Positions 1-8,089 of a stretch of DNA of 24,876 nt are shown here, piece after piece. The position numbers and the translations under genes were made by a program. The notes under the pieces are model-generated. The model saw nothing but the letters and a program-made list of their open reading frames with translations. It ran no database searches and had not been told where the DNA came from. The first letter of the stretch is position 1. Each line of letters begins with the position of its first letter. Source of the stretch: SAR324 cluster bacterium (GTDB taxonomy: Bacteria > SAR324 > XYD2-FULL-50-16); contig NVSR01000008.1 of assembly GCA_002401295.1 (NCBI GenBank), positions 19,434-44,309 on the forward strand, read 5' to 3'.

Positions 1-458
1 TTAAACCAGCCGAGTGTTGAATAAGCAACAGCTGAAAACAGCCAGGTATCATACCCTTCCTGCTCCAGGCTTTCTTTAAGTTTCAGGGCATTTTCCTGCT
101 GAAAAAAACCTTTATAGGGCACAGACCCAATGATGGGAAACCACCAGGTATAAGGTTCAAGCCGGTTTTTAGGGGAGGCGGTCACCACAAAGGTAATGCC
201 CTTCTTGTCCGTTGCATAGTACCCGCTGTAATTCTCACTGGATAGTAGTCTTAGATCTTGCTCGGCAAAAGCCTTCACTTCGGGGATCAAAGAGAGCAGT
301 TTTTGATATTCTGGATTGCTCTCAGCGAGCACCGCTTCTTGAATCGGTACTTGATTCCAACGCAAGTCGAGCTGACCTTTGCCCTGTTCAATCAGGTAGC
401 AGCCCTGCATGAGCAGCAGGATCAAAGGAAATAAAGGCCAGAAAAACTTATGCCTCAA
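1..458 (-). CDS. Predicted aminopeptidase lipoprotein (PF10023/COG4324-like), C-terminus missing at window edge
   Basis: The first 152 codons of a minus-strand gene that continues past base 1. I start it at a TTG at 458, which lies inside the end of xseB, because AAGGA sits five bases upstream and the reading gives an immediate hydrophobic signal segment ending in MQGC, a slightly non-canonical lipobox with Cys20. The mature N-terminus (GCYLIEQGKGQLDL, then PIQEAVL, then near residue 100 LEPYTWWFPIIGSVPYKGFF and a terminal YSTLGWF) matches the characteristic N-terminal half of the predicted aminopeptidase family PF10023. The zinc-binding HEXXH-type part expected further on is outside the window. 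It overlaps xseB by 11 bases, so the two are probably translationally coupled. The family assignment is by remembered motif and is strong; the peptidase activity of this family is predicted, not something the sequence proves. An internal ATG at residue 17 is a less likely start because it removes the signal peptide. Confidence 0.8.
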   Translation of the reverse strand, partial: MRHKFFWPLFPLILLLMQGCYLIEQGKGQLDLRWNQVPIQEAVLAESNPEYQKLLSLIPEVKAFAEQDLRLLSSENYSGYYATDKKGITFVVTASPKNRLEPYTWWFPIIGSVPYKGFFQQENALKLKESLEQEGYDTWLFSAVAYSTLGWF

Positions 459-663
459 AGTTTTCCTTACCTTTAACCTCATTGTTTTGTTTCAGCAAAA
501 CTTCAATCTTTTTTTCAGCTCGATTTAATTCTTTATGACAAGTACGGCTGAGTTTAATCCCCGCTTCAAATGCTTTCAAGGATTCATCCAAAGTAGTGGA
601 GCCTTCTTCCAGAGATTGAACAATTTTATCCAATTGTCCCAAGTTTTCCTCAAATGTTGCCAC
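448..663 (-). CDS. xseB: Exodeoxyribonuclease VII small subunit
   Basis: XseB is the small subunit of exonuclease VII, which degrades single-stranded DNA in the cytoplasm together with XseA. The product is 71 residues (E. coli XseB is about 80). It shows the family signature TFEENLGQLDKIVQSLEEG near the N-terminus, then an amphipathic helical hairpin with FEAGIKLSRTCHKELNRAE and KIEVLL. I place the start at GTG 663 rather than the upstream ATG at 732. AGGA lies eight bases before the GTG, and the residues encoded between 732 and 663 resemble no XseB N-terminus. The gene is the first of a minus-strand unit and overlaps the following lipoprotein gene by 11 bases. xseA is not in the window; separation of the two subunit genes is common. 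Confidence 0.9.
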   Translation of the reverse strand: MATFEENLGQLDKIVQSLEEGSTTLDESLKAFEAGIKLSRTCHKELNRAEKKIEVLLKQNNEVKGKENFEA

Positions 664-812
664 GTTGATTTTCCTGCATATGTTGTATTGAAAAGTCTGA
701 TAGATTGTTGCTTTGAAACTAACAAAGAGCACTGCTCTTGACTAGCCCCTTTCCCCAAAAGAAAGATGAGGCCTCAAGAGACATGGAAAACCAAGCTAAT
801 TTCTTTTTCTAC

Positions 813-842
813 TTGCTCTCTTGCCCCGTCAAGACTTAGAAT
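813..842 (+). promoter_or_regulatory. Candidate sigma-70-type promoter for the tatD-moaDE operon
   Basis: TTGCTC at 813-818 and TAGAAT at 837-842 are separated by 18 bases, and the tatD ATG follows 42 bases after the -10 element. This is a match by eye in the 221-base divergent gap between xseB and tatD; no other strong candidate was seen there. Confidence 0.35.
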
Positions 843-884
843 AGCCCTTCATTTAGTTACAGAGACCTATTCAGTTTTAAGTCC

Positions 885-1676
885 ATGAATTCAAAGTTAT
901 CCTGGGTAGATTCCCATTGTCACCTGGATATGCTCAAAGAAGGTATCGATACCGCTTTAGCAAAGGGACAAGAAGAGGGGGTGGCTTTTTGTGTCACCAT
1001 TGGAGTCGACCAACTCACAAACCAAAAAGTCCACCAGTATACACAAAATTATCCTCAAGTTTACGGAACCTTGGGCATTCATCCTCATTACGCGGCAAAT
1101 TTTTGTGCCGATAATTTGGAATGGATCCGCACGGCCGTTCGGGAAAATCCCAAAATTATTGGGATTGGTGAATGTGGTTTTGACTTTCATTACGGTTATT
1201 CTCCCGATGACGCACAGGAGAAAGCTTTCATCGCACAACTGGAGTTGGCTCTGGAATTGGAGCTGCCCGTTGTGATCCATACTCGGGAAGCGGAAGAACA
1301 AACCCGCAAAGTACTGGATGCCTTCAAAGATAGAGGCGTGACAGGAGTTCTGCACTCTTTTACCTCTTCCCTGGAATTGGCGAAATACGCACTGGATGCC
1401 GGATTCTATATTTCTTTCAATGGAATCGCTACGTTTCCTAAATCACAAGCGATCCGTGAGGTCTTGCAATATGTCCCTCAAGATCGTATTTTATTGGAAA
1501 CCGATGCGCCCTATCTGACCCCAGTCCCCTTACGAGGTCGTCCCAATACGCCGGCACATGTCAGCTTGGTGGGAAAATTTATCGCGGATTTTCTCCAAAT
1601 ACCTGCTGAGGAACTTGCGTCACAAACCCTGCAGAATACGCTAACTCTTTTTCCAAGAATTACCTATGAACGTTAG
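885..1676 (+). CDS. TatD family metal-dependent hydrolase (DNase)
   Basis: A 263-residue amidohydrolase-superfamily TIM-barrel protein of the TatD/YcfH family, which are cytoplasmic metal-dependent 3'-5' nucleases. The metal ligands expected for the family are visible: HxH in DSHCHLD (His11, His13), Glu96 in IGIGECGFDF, His132 in VIHTREA, His157 in LHSF and Asp207 in ETDAPYL. Length and motif order are typical. The family usually has GETGLDY at the first glutamate; here Thr and Leu are replaced by Cys and Phe, a mild variation. It is the first gene of a plus-strand operon, and its last 11 bases overlap the moaD start, so moaD is probably translated by coupling. The exact physiological substrate cannot be told from sequence, and tatD, ycfH and yjjV paralogues are not separable here, so I give no symbol. 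Confidence 0.92.
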   Translation: MNSKLSWVDSHCHLDMLKEGIDTALAKGQEEGVAFCVTIGVDQLTNQKVHQYTQNYPQVYGTLGIHPHYAANFCADNLEWIRTAVRENPKIIGIGECGFDFHYGYSPDDAQEKAFIAQLELALELELPVVIHTREAEEQTRKVLDAFKDRGVTGVLHSFTSSLELAKYALDAGFYISFNGIATFPKSQAIREVLQYVPQDRILLETDAPYLTPVPLRGRPNTPAHVSLVGKFIADFLQIPAEELASQTLQNTLTLFPRITYER

Positions 1677-1911
1677 AGTCTTGTTATTTGCTCACTTGAA
1701 GGAGATTGCCGGAGAATCCGAGATCAGTCTGGAACTGGATGCAGAGGCCACCGGGGCAACATTACTCAAAAAGTTAACCGAACTCTACCCGGCTGCGGAT
1801 GCCCAAAAGGGTTATTTGAGATTATCAATGGACGGAGAGTACCTTTCTGAAGATGGAACTATTGTTCCCGATAGTGAAATTGCCGTATTCCCACCAGTCA
1901 GCGGAGGTTAG
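1666..1911 (+). CDS. moaD: Molybdopterin synthase sulfur carrier subunit MoaD
   Basis: An 81-residue ubiquitin-fold protein ending in the Gly-Gly tail (PPVSGG) that is adenylated and then thiocarboxylated to donate sulfur in molybdopterin synthesis. MNVRVLLFAHLKEIAG at the N-terminus and PDSEIAVFPPVSGG at the C-terminus are typical of MoaD rather than ThiS, and moaE follows directly, which settles the choice. The start overlaps the end of the tatD-family gene by 11 bases. The ATG at 1666 is the natural start because the beta-strand following it is the first of the fold. Confidence 0.94.
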   Translation: MNVRVLLFAHLKEIAGESEISLELDAEATGATLLKKLTELYPAADAQKGYLRLSMDGEYLSEDGTIVPDSEIAVFPPVSGG

Positions 1912-1918
1912 GAAAAAG

Positions 1919-2341
1919 ATGTTCGAGATTACAGAAAAAACTATTGACCCCAACGAATTAGTCGCTAAGGTAGACTCCGCACGAGCCGGAGCAATCTCTA
2001 CCTTCATCGGAGTGACTCGAAATTTTACAGGTGATTTCCATGTTGATTACCTTTTTTATGAAGCTTATCATGAAATGGCAATCAAGATGATGAAGCGCAT
2101 CGGTGAACAAACCCTGGAAAAATTTCCCATCGAAAAAATCGCGATTTCTCATCGCATTGGTCGGGTGAATATAGGAGAAGCGAGTGTGGTCATTGCAGTC
2201 TCCGCCAGTCACCGTGCGGAGGCCATTGAAGCATGTCACTATGCAATTGATACACTTAAAGAACTAGTCCCCATTTGGAAGAAAGAATTCATGGTCGATG
2301 GGGACCAGAAATGGATCGCGAATGATCCTAAGTGGAATTAG
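1919..2341 (+). CDS. moaE: Molybdopterin synthase catalytic subunit MoaE
   Basis: The 140-residue large subunit of molybdopterin synthase, which converts precursor Z (cPMP) to molybdopterin using sulfur carried by MoaD. Visible family features are FIGVTRN (Arg34 in the anion-binding loop), LFYEAYHEMA, HRIGRVNIGEASV, SASHRAEAI (His98-Arg99), and KELVPIWKKE with Lys114 and Lys121, spaced seven apart like the two active-site lysines of E. coli MoaE. I start it at ATG 1919, seven bases after the moaD stop. A longer in-frame reading from ATG 1853 inside moaD is rejected, because the extra residues do not belong to the fold and AGGA at 1910-1913 fits the 1919 start. The other molybdenum cofactor genes (moaA, moaC, mogA, moeA) are not in the window. 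Confidence 0.95.
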   Translation: MFEITEKTIDPNELVAKVDSARAGAISTFIGVTRNFTGDFHVDYLFYEAYHEMAIKMMKRIGEQTLEKFPIEKIAISHRIGRVNIGEASVVIAVSASHRAEAIEACHYAIDTLKELVPIWKKEFMVDGDQKWIANDPKWN

Positions 2342-2378
2342 ACTCTCCTAGCCCAACTTTCAACGGAATTCACTTAGT

Positions 2379-3167
2379 ATGGCAAGCAAACATTTTAATA
2401 TTATTGAAGAACAAAGAAAAGAGTACGCAGCTGGTTACTTATTGGATTTGATGATTAATGGCCAGAATCGTTACTCTGTCGTACTGGAAGGTTCCAATCG
2501 AGACTTAGAACCTTTGTTGGTCCACATGATGACTGTAGGCTACGTTGACCTGGATGAGGACAACTTCTATATGGCGACAAATAAAGGCCTGGAGAAGCTG
2601 GAAAACTTAAAACAAAGGTACGAAGAATATCTGGCCCATTTTGATCTTTATTGTGCCGTGGATCTGGAAGAAGGCCTTTTCGCTTTTGAAAAGATCTTTG
2701 AGTATGATGACAGTCGCTGGGATGGCTATATCAACCAAGAGCGCTTTGTTGATTTGCGAGTTGCCGTGGCCTGGTTCAAAAAAATCAATCCCTCTGATTT
2801 GGTCTTTCTCAGCTTCTTGAAAGAAGGCGTCTTCGATGTGGATAAAGCCAATTGGCAATTTGACCTGGTCAGTGGCCTGATGTGGGAAAAAATTGAGAAA
2901 ATTGTTGATACAGCGATTCAGATTGAAGACCTGGGTTACCGAGGGGGCGACAGGGCCGAGGTTTCCGGCATGTCAGTGATTGAAGATGTGATCACCCAAG
3001 GCGCGGAATTATCAGCTAAATTGCATGCAGAAGAAGAGCACCTCAATCAAGCTGATAATGAGTTTCCCAATGACTATTATGATGCCAATAGCCCCTCTAA
3101 CTTTGTAACGACTTATGAAAGTTATTACGACCCCTTTTACATCAGCCCTATCTGGTTTCTCTACTAA
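2379..3167 (+). CDS. Hypothetical protein, possible winged-helix-like N-terminus, aromatic C-terminal tail
   Basis: A 262-residue soluble acidic protein that I do not recognise. There is no signal peptide or membrane segment. Residues 1-75 are helical and end in GYVDLDEDNFYMATNKGLEK, which resembles the recognition-helix and wing end of a winged-helix domain (inference only). Residues 80-185 are mixed and hydrophobic, with many Asp/Phe/Trp; residues 190-235 look like a charged helix. The last 17 residues, YESYYDPFYISPIWFLY, are strikingly aromatic and could be a docking or self-association tail. It starts 37 bases after the moaE stop and is probably the last gene of the operon, although only a weak GGA precedes the ATG. 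The downstream gene converges on it. A molybdenum-related role would be guesswork from position. Confidence 0.8.
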   Translation: MASKHFNIIEEQRKEYAAGYLLDLMINGQNRYSVVLEGSNRDLEPLLVHMMTVGYVDLDEDNFYMATNKGLEKLENLKQRYEEYLAHFDLYCAVDLEEGLFAFEKIFEYDDSRWDGYINQERFVDLRVAVAWFKKINPSDLVFLSFLKEGVFDVDKANWQFDLVSGLMWEKIEKIVDTAIQIEDLGYRGGDRAEVSGMSVIEDVITQGAELSAKLHAEEEHLNQADNEFPNDYYDANSPSNFVTTYESYYDPFYISPIWFLY

Positions 3168-3196
3168 GACCTGTAGAAGTTAAGACCTCCCCATCA

Positions 3197-3218
3197 TTCC
3201 CATGCCCCTGCATGGGAA
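3197..3218. repeat. Perfect 9-bp dyad (TTCCCATGC/GCATGGGAA)
   Basis: A perfect nine-base inverted repeat with a CCCT loop, 30 bases after the stop of the preceding plus-strand gene. No T-run follows on either strand, so it is not a standard Rho-independent terminator. The pattern resembles small dispersed palindromes of the TTCCCAxGC...GCxTGGGAA type that I recall from many environmental proteobacteria and cyanobacteria. It could end or stabilise the operon transcript. Confidence 0.5.
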
Positions 3219-3301
3219 CCTACACAATATATTTGACCAACTCTGAGCGCAAGCCCCCGGACTCGAATATAGAGGTGTTCCCTCCCCTGTGGGATGTACA
3301 T

Positions 3302-3339
3302 AAAAAAAAAGGGGAATGGAATTTAGTTTTCCACTCCCC
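3302..3339 (-). terminator. Rho-independent terminator of the giant lipoprotein gene
   Basis: An 11-base stem (GGGGAATGGAA at 3311-3321 with TTCCACTCCCC at 3329-3339) lies 33 bases past the stop of the minus-strand lipoprotein gene. Read on the minus strand it is followed by nine T at 3310-3302, and its one imperfect pair is G-U in that RNA but A-C in the plus-strand RNA. Both points favour minus-strand termination; weaker bidirectional action is possible because the flanking genes converge. Confidence 0.75.
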
Positions 3340-3371
3340 TTTGATAGATTTCTCCGTCTTGTTTTTTTACT

Positions 3372-6300
3372 CTATCTTAAAGCTTCCGGACTATTGAAGG
3401 CTTTGCTTAATGGAGCAAAGAAATTTTGTTCGTCACCAGGGCCATAGATTTCATAACTCAACCATTTTTTCTGGTTGTCGCTATAGTTATCCACATCCAA
3501 ATCCCCCCAGTTGAAATTACCGAATTCACTTGAGCTTAAGGATGAGATGCCCAGTGGATCCTTACTTTCCCCTTCAAAGAAATGGAAGATTAAAGAAAAG
3601 GCCTGGAGTGCATTGAAATTTGTGCTTTGAGTCCAAGTGTGTTTGCCATCAAAGGTCTCCCCAGGAAAAGCAAAGGAATAAACATTCAGAGCACTTTCAG
3701 GATCCTCATAGAGATATCCGTTATCACTCCTTCTAGATATTCTGGAGTCATCCCAGTTGATGAAAGAGGGGAACTCCGAGTGTCCATTCTTTCGAATATC
3801 ATCGAAGGTATTTCGTGCTGTGACAGCTAAGGCAATGTCCTGACAAACTTGGTTGAGCGATGTGCCGTCAGCCGCGAACAGGTCATTCCTGAAAAACTGG
3901 CAACGATCCGTGATATCATTAGCCTGCAAACCACTGGGATTCCATTCCGCATTGTACCAATTCCACTGGATTTCTTCGAGGTAGTGGCCGATGGAACCTT
4001 TCCAACGGAACTCATTGCCATAACTATCGCTGCTGACATCCCCGGCTTCAATCAATCCATCTGTGGGATCATTCCCACTGGCTGTTAACCAGTAAGTTTT
4101 GTTCCACCATTCCTGAGAGTCACCAGTGGAGTCAACTTGAGACCAATCAACAAAAGGACCTTCTGTAAAGTTAGACATGGCCGTTTGGAAATCCTGCATA
4201 GTTTGACCACTATTCACGGCATTGACGCACAAAGTTTGCAGCGAATCCCCACCTGCCCATGCATCAGAGGTAGAATCCGTTAAGAGATTACAGCGGTTAA
4301 CTCGTTGATCTCGGTCCATTGAGTGATCCCACACAGCTTGGGCTCCCAAGTGCAGCAGGTCCCATTTTTTCCAATCTTCCCAAGTACTACCCGGCTGGTC
4401 TGTCCAGCCACTGGAGTCAGTCCAGGATCCACTACCGAAATCAATGCTACTATTGATACACTGTTCGACAGAGAGAGTGGGTGCTGTCCATTGCTGGTTA
4501 TCCTCATTCCACTGTCCCCAACATTTCCCTTCCATTTTATTGAAGAATGTTTCTGAGATGGTGGAAGCAGTCACGGCAGCTTGGCAATCGCTCCTTAAAC
4601 TATCCATGTCAGAAAAGGCATTGCATCGATTTGCTCTTTCCGTATTCCCCAGATCATAATTCCAGAGGGCTTGTTGAGCGTAATTTAATACATCCCACTT
4701 TTGACGTAAGACAAGGCTGGAGTCACTGATCGGTGAAAAAGGACCTTCATCACTACCAGTGAATTGGTCCCAGTCAATCGCTCCCCATCGTAAGTTTTCA
4801 ATGGCTTCCTGCATTAAATTTCGAGCCTGCAGACTTTCACACAATGCCTGGTAGCTGACGCTATCTGGTGTGGAATCTTTATAATAAGAGCATCTTGCTT
4901 TGAAATCAGCGGCTGAAAGGTCTTCCGCGCCCCAATTAACAGGTTTGGTAACCCACTCCCTCATTTTCCAGGTACTGGAAAAAGTGATGCTGGAATTGTT
5001 CACACCGGTGAGAGACCAAGGGTCCTTCTCAGCACTCCAGGAAGCATTGGCTACTGGTCCCATAAAATAATGATAGTCCACCGCGTTGGGCAAATTAGCC
5101 GCTGTGAGCAGAATATCCATGGAACTATCAGAGATCGAGTAGACATTCTTCCCAAAATTTGTTTGTCCTTGTTCACTGACTGTTTCTGTTGTCAGGATTT
5201 CTATATTCGTGGAACTGCTGTCCAGTTTGTAGAAATAGAAACTCTGAGTACAGTTTGAGCCGGTACAATTCCATTCTTGTTCCGCATAATAGGAGCCGCT
5301 CATAACATCTGCAGAGACATCGATCTGACCATTAGTTGTGGTAATGGCAAACTGGACATTTTGTAAGTCATTCCAATCTCCATAGGCTAAAGGCCTCATG
5401 GTTGTGGGGTATTCGTCAGTAGATCCACCCTGGCATTTGTCCAATTTGGAATTATCCTCACAGCGGAAGGTGTATTCCTTTTCCTCTCCATGTTTAAAAT
5501 TATACATTTGAGAGTTCAGCAAGTCCGTAGCTATCGAACCGGTTACTGGTACAAATGACACTGTATTACCGGGAGTATTATAGGCACGTTTGTACTTATC
5601 CGAACTCGCATCCTGTTCCCAGGATGTCCAAAATTCTACCACGTCCCCAACTTCATTGGTTGTGCAGGATAAGTTTCCAAAACGTGCTGTATCACTATCG
5701 CACCACTTCTCTGAACGAATCAGACTAATGATGACTTCTTGCCCCCAAGCATTGTGTAAACGATAACCGGTTTTAGCGTTGATCAGGGAGAAAGCGCCCG
5801 TAGCCCCATTACGATCCCATACCGGCTCCAGATAAAAATTCTTTTCATTTTTAGTTACTGTACTATAAGCATCACTTAAGCCCGTGATATAGCGAAAGCC
5901 AACTCGGGAAGCGACGGCTTGGCCTCCAGTGAATTTCTCGAAGGAGACACCAACCGTAATTTTATGGTTGTCTACAGAATCACCACTGATAGTCGTACAG
6001 ATCGTACTCGGGTTGTTATCTTCACAGTAGTTCGTACTGCCATCATCATTTCGTCCCCGTTTCAGAGATTCATTGATGAGAACCCAATTCTCTGATTCAA
6101 AAGTATTTTCTCGAATATAAGTCTTTGTATTATAGATCGACTTTTCCAGGTTTTCCTTACTAGGAACAGTACCACCAAAACTCCTGAAGAAAATATCCGA
6201 AGGAGTGGTGACATTAAGATTCTCAGGCCAGTCACATCCTTGGTCAGTACAATTGCTGAAATTGATCTTTGAGAAGCCGAATGTCTGATCGTAGGCATAC

Positions 6301-7730
6301 CGATTTCCCCCATCCGCATCAGCCATGATCATCCAACCCCAACCGATTTGGCTATCTCCTGATCCAACTTTTTTGAAGATCATGTTATTGATGTCTTGCA
6401 TGCTGTAGTTGGTGCCCTTTTTCATGTTAGCAGCCAAAGCATGGATTAACCCGGCACCAAACTTCATGTCACCACCACTACGTCCATCGTCTCCATTACG
6501 GTATTCCTGACGTATTCTGGAGTTAATGACGCAGTTACCGCTCTCCCCTACTTTGTATTTGACGAGTACATCATCAAAACCAAAACCTGCTTGATCACAA
6601 GAGGTAATTCCCCAAAAATGCTTCTTACTATCCGAGCCGTCAAAAGGAATAACGATAGGCCAATTTAAGCCCAAAATCAGAAATTCTGAAAGAGTTCGAG
6701 CACAGGTTTTAATACTGCCTGCATCCGTAGCCCCTACTTGACAAGCAGCGTTCGCTGCACCTTGAGCCGCGGCACCTTCTAATTCTCCATCCATTGTGGG
6801 GGGAATTTCCCAATCTGCGGCATTCTCAGTGATAACCTGGTCAAAGGCTGATTCAAAAGCACTTTTATCTGCGTCAGAGTCAATGCCTGACAGTGGGGTC
6901 CCATTCACCGATTTTTCCAGAATAGTCACGGCAGCGGCGGTCGCAGGAATCTCCATGGCACCGGTATCGATCTTTTTTTGAATGATCGTGGAGATACTTT
7001 GCACTAAGGGCCCAATCAATTCTAATGCTTTTTCTTTCTTTTCTGCATTCGTACCTTCACCAGTAGCTATAGCTTTTGTGATTGTTTTTACTAAAGCTTT
7101 TTTTACGTAAGCGGCGATGGCTGTGCTCTTGGGGTTAATATCTGCAGTGGGTATATCTGCTGTGGTGCCAGGTAGGCTGGCAGCAGAAGTTGCGTAAGAT
7201 GACATTTCTATAGTGCCATTATTACACTTCACCCCAACTTTATAGGTAGTACCCAGATTGATTTGTGCAGATGTAAAGGCATAAGTACCATCTGCGGCCA
7301 CATTTACGGTGGCTATTTCTTTGTCTGTTTTAGCGTCATATGCTGTGGCTTGACAATTGGACAAATTATCCTCCAGTAGATTAACTGGCGGAGCCACATT
7401 AGCTGAGCGTAAATGACTGTAGCTGGATTGAGTGGAAAAGCTTTGCTCGCTGGATTTTAAGGAAGAAAATGACTTGAGAGAGATATTTTGACTAGGGGAG
7501 GAGCCCAAAACCAAGCCCTGCAACAAAGTTGAAGTTGTAGGTAAAGGTAAAGTTCCCCCAGGATCAGTACCTGTATCACCCCCTCCTGAATCTGTGGATT
7601 CACCTCCTCCACCTCCACCACCACAGCCAATTAAGGAAATGGATAGAATCACCAGGAATAGCCAGTGAAAACCAAAGAAAAACGGTTTTTTCATTCCCTT
7701 CCCTGGTTGTGTAGAAATTAAAAAACTCAT
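3372..7730 (-). CDS. Giant secreted lipoprotein with Gly-rich tether and four Cys-paired Trp-rich repeats
   Basis: A 1452-residue protein of unknown function. I start it at ATG 7730, preceded by AGGAGG four bases upstream, not at the longer ATG 7802. The signal peptide ends in the lipobox LIGC (Cys36), followed by seven glycines and a Ser/Gly/Asp/Pro linker to about residue 65, so the protein should be lipid-anchored on a flexible tether. Residues 115-180 resemble a small carboxypeptidase-regulatory-like beta domain (AxDGTYAF; Cys126 and Cys169 could pair). Residues 200-310 are Ala/Lys-rich and helical. Residues 350-930 are aromatic, beta-rich and contain many Cys. Residues 940-1330 hold four diverged repeats of an RC...C module (Cys947/964, 1036/1049, 1147/1168, 1277/1296), three of them preceded by a KW or RW helix. 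The gene is single, with its own promoter and terminator. An adhesin-like or extracellular binding role is only inference. Confidence 0.88.
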   Translation of the reverse strand: MSFLISTQPGKGMKKPFFFGFHWLFLVILSISLIGCGGGGGGGESTDSGGGDTGTDPGGTLPLPTTSTLLQGLVLGSSPSQNISLKSFSSLKSSEQSFSTQSSYSHLRSANVAPPVNLLEDNLSNCQATAYDAKTDKEIATVNVAADGTYAFTSAQINLGTTYKVGVKCNNGTIEMSSYATSAASLPGTTADIPTADINPKSTAIAAYVKKALVKTITKAIATGEGTNAEKKEKALELIGPLVQSISTIIQKKIDTGAMEIPATAAAVTILEKSVNGTPLSGIDSDADKSAFESAFDQVITENAADWEIPPTMDGELEGAAAQGAANAACQVGATDAGSIKTCARTLSEFLILGLNWPIVIPFDGSDSKKHFWGITSCDQAGFGFDDVLVKYKVGESGNCVINSRIRQEYRNGDDGRSGGDMKFGAGLIHALAANMKKGTNYSMQDINNMIFKKVGSGDSQIGWGWMIMADADGGNRYAYDQTFGFSKINFSNCTDQGCDWPENLNVTTPSDIFFRSFGGTVPSKENLEKSIYNTKTYIRENTFESENWVLINESLKRGRNDDGSTNYCEDNNPSTICTTISGDSVDNHKITVGVSFEKFTGGQAVASRVGFRYITGLSDAYSTVTKNEKNFYLEPVWDRNGATGAFSLINAKTGYRLHNAWGQEVIISLIRSEKWCDSDTARFGNLSCTTNEVGDVVEFWTSWEQDASSDKYKRAYNTPGNTVSFVPVTGSIATDLLNSQMYNFKHGEEKEYTFRCEDNSKLDKCQGGSTDEYPTTMRPLAYGDWNDLQNVQFAITTTNGQIDVSADVMSGSYYAEQEWNCTGSNCTQSFYFYKLDSSSTNIEILTTETVSEQGQTNFGKNVYSISDSSMDILLTAANLPNAVDYHYFMGPVANASWSAEKDPWSLTGVNNSSITFSSTWKMREWVTKPVNWGAEDLSAADFKARCSYYKDSTPDSVSYQALCESLQARNLMQEAIENLRWGAIDWDQFTGSDEGPFSPISDSSLVLRQKWDVLNYAQQALWNYDLGNTERANRCNAFSDMDSLRSDCQAAVTASTISETFFNKMEGKCWGQWNEDNQQWTAPTLSVEQCINSSIDFGSGSWTDSSGWTDQPGSTWEDWKKWDLLHLGAQAVWDHSMDRDQRVNRCNLLTDSTSDAWAGGDSLQTLCVNAVNSGQTMQDFQTAMSNFTEGPFVDWSQVDSTGDSQEWWNKTYWLTASGNDPTDGLIEAGDVSSDSYGNEFRWKGSIGHYLEEIQWNWYNAEWNPSGLQANDITDRCQFFRNDLFAADGTSLNQVCQDIALAVTARNTFDDIRKNGHSEFPSFINWDDSRISRRSDNGYLYEDPESALNVYSFAFPGETFDGKHTWTQSTNFNALQAFSLIFHFFEGESKDPLGISSLSSSEFGNFNWGDLDVDNYSDNQKKWLSYEIYGPGDEQNFFAPLSKAFNSPEALR

Positions 7731-7758
7731 AAAACCTCCTGATTTTAAAGAGAATACA

Positions 7759-7786
7759 ATTATATTACTTTTTGTTGAAAGATGAA
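7759..7786 (-). promoter_or_regulatory. Candidate promoter of the giant lipoprotein gene
   Basis: On the minus strand a perfect TATAAT lies at 7764-7759, with a weak -35 (TTCATC at 7786-7781) 16 bases upstream. The SD sequence AGGAGG at 7740-7735 and the ATG at 7730 follow at normal distances, predicting a 5' leader of about 20 bases. Confidence 0.4.
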
Positions 7787-8089
7787 GGGCTGCAGATTCC
7801 ATGCCTTTAGCATTAGCATTTAATGAAAAACGAAATTACATTTTCTAAGCTAAGCTGAAGGATCTTTCTGTTTACTTTTAGGGGGGGGGGAAACAGTTGA
7901 AAGGAGCCAAATTGATCATTCTTTCCAGATCAAAGTCTGATAAAGAATTGAAAGTGGACCAGCAAAACAGTCGTTTTATTCGAATCTATTAGTCAATTTA
8001 GTTTGAGGGGATGAGGTATGATAGATTTCACAAAGTCGGATAATGGGGGGGAATTCCCACGAGATTGAGGCCGTGGGAAAAATAGTTAT
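7787..8089. other. Intergenic stretch with G10 and G7 tracts
   Basis: About 300 bases without a credible gene, upstream of the giant lipoprotein gene and downstream of the small minus-strand gene. It holds an uninterrupted G10 at 7881-7890, a G7 at 8045-8051 and a short dyad CCCACG...CGTGGG at about 8057-8078 just past the stop of the 81-residue gene. The dyad is not followed by a T-run, so termination there is doubtful. Confidence 0.6.
7881..7890. repeat. Homopolymeric G10 tract
   Basis: Ten consecutive G on the plus strand, about 117 bases upstream of the candidate -10 element of the giant lipoprotein gene. Tracts of this length are prone to slipped-strand length change. Whether this one affects expression is unknown. 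Confidence 0.8.

Noticed and set aside
957..1355. 132-codon minus-strand frame within the TatD-family gene
   Set aside because: Antisense shadow of a gene with all catalytic motifs in place.
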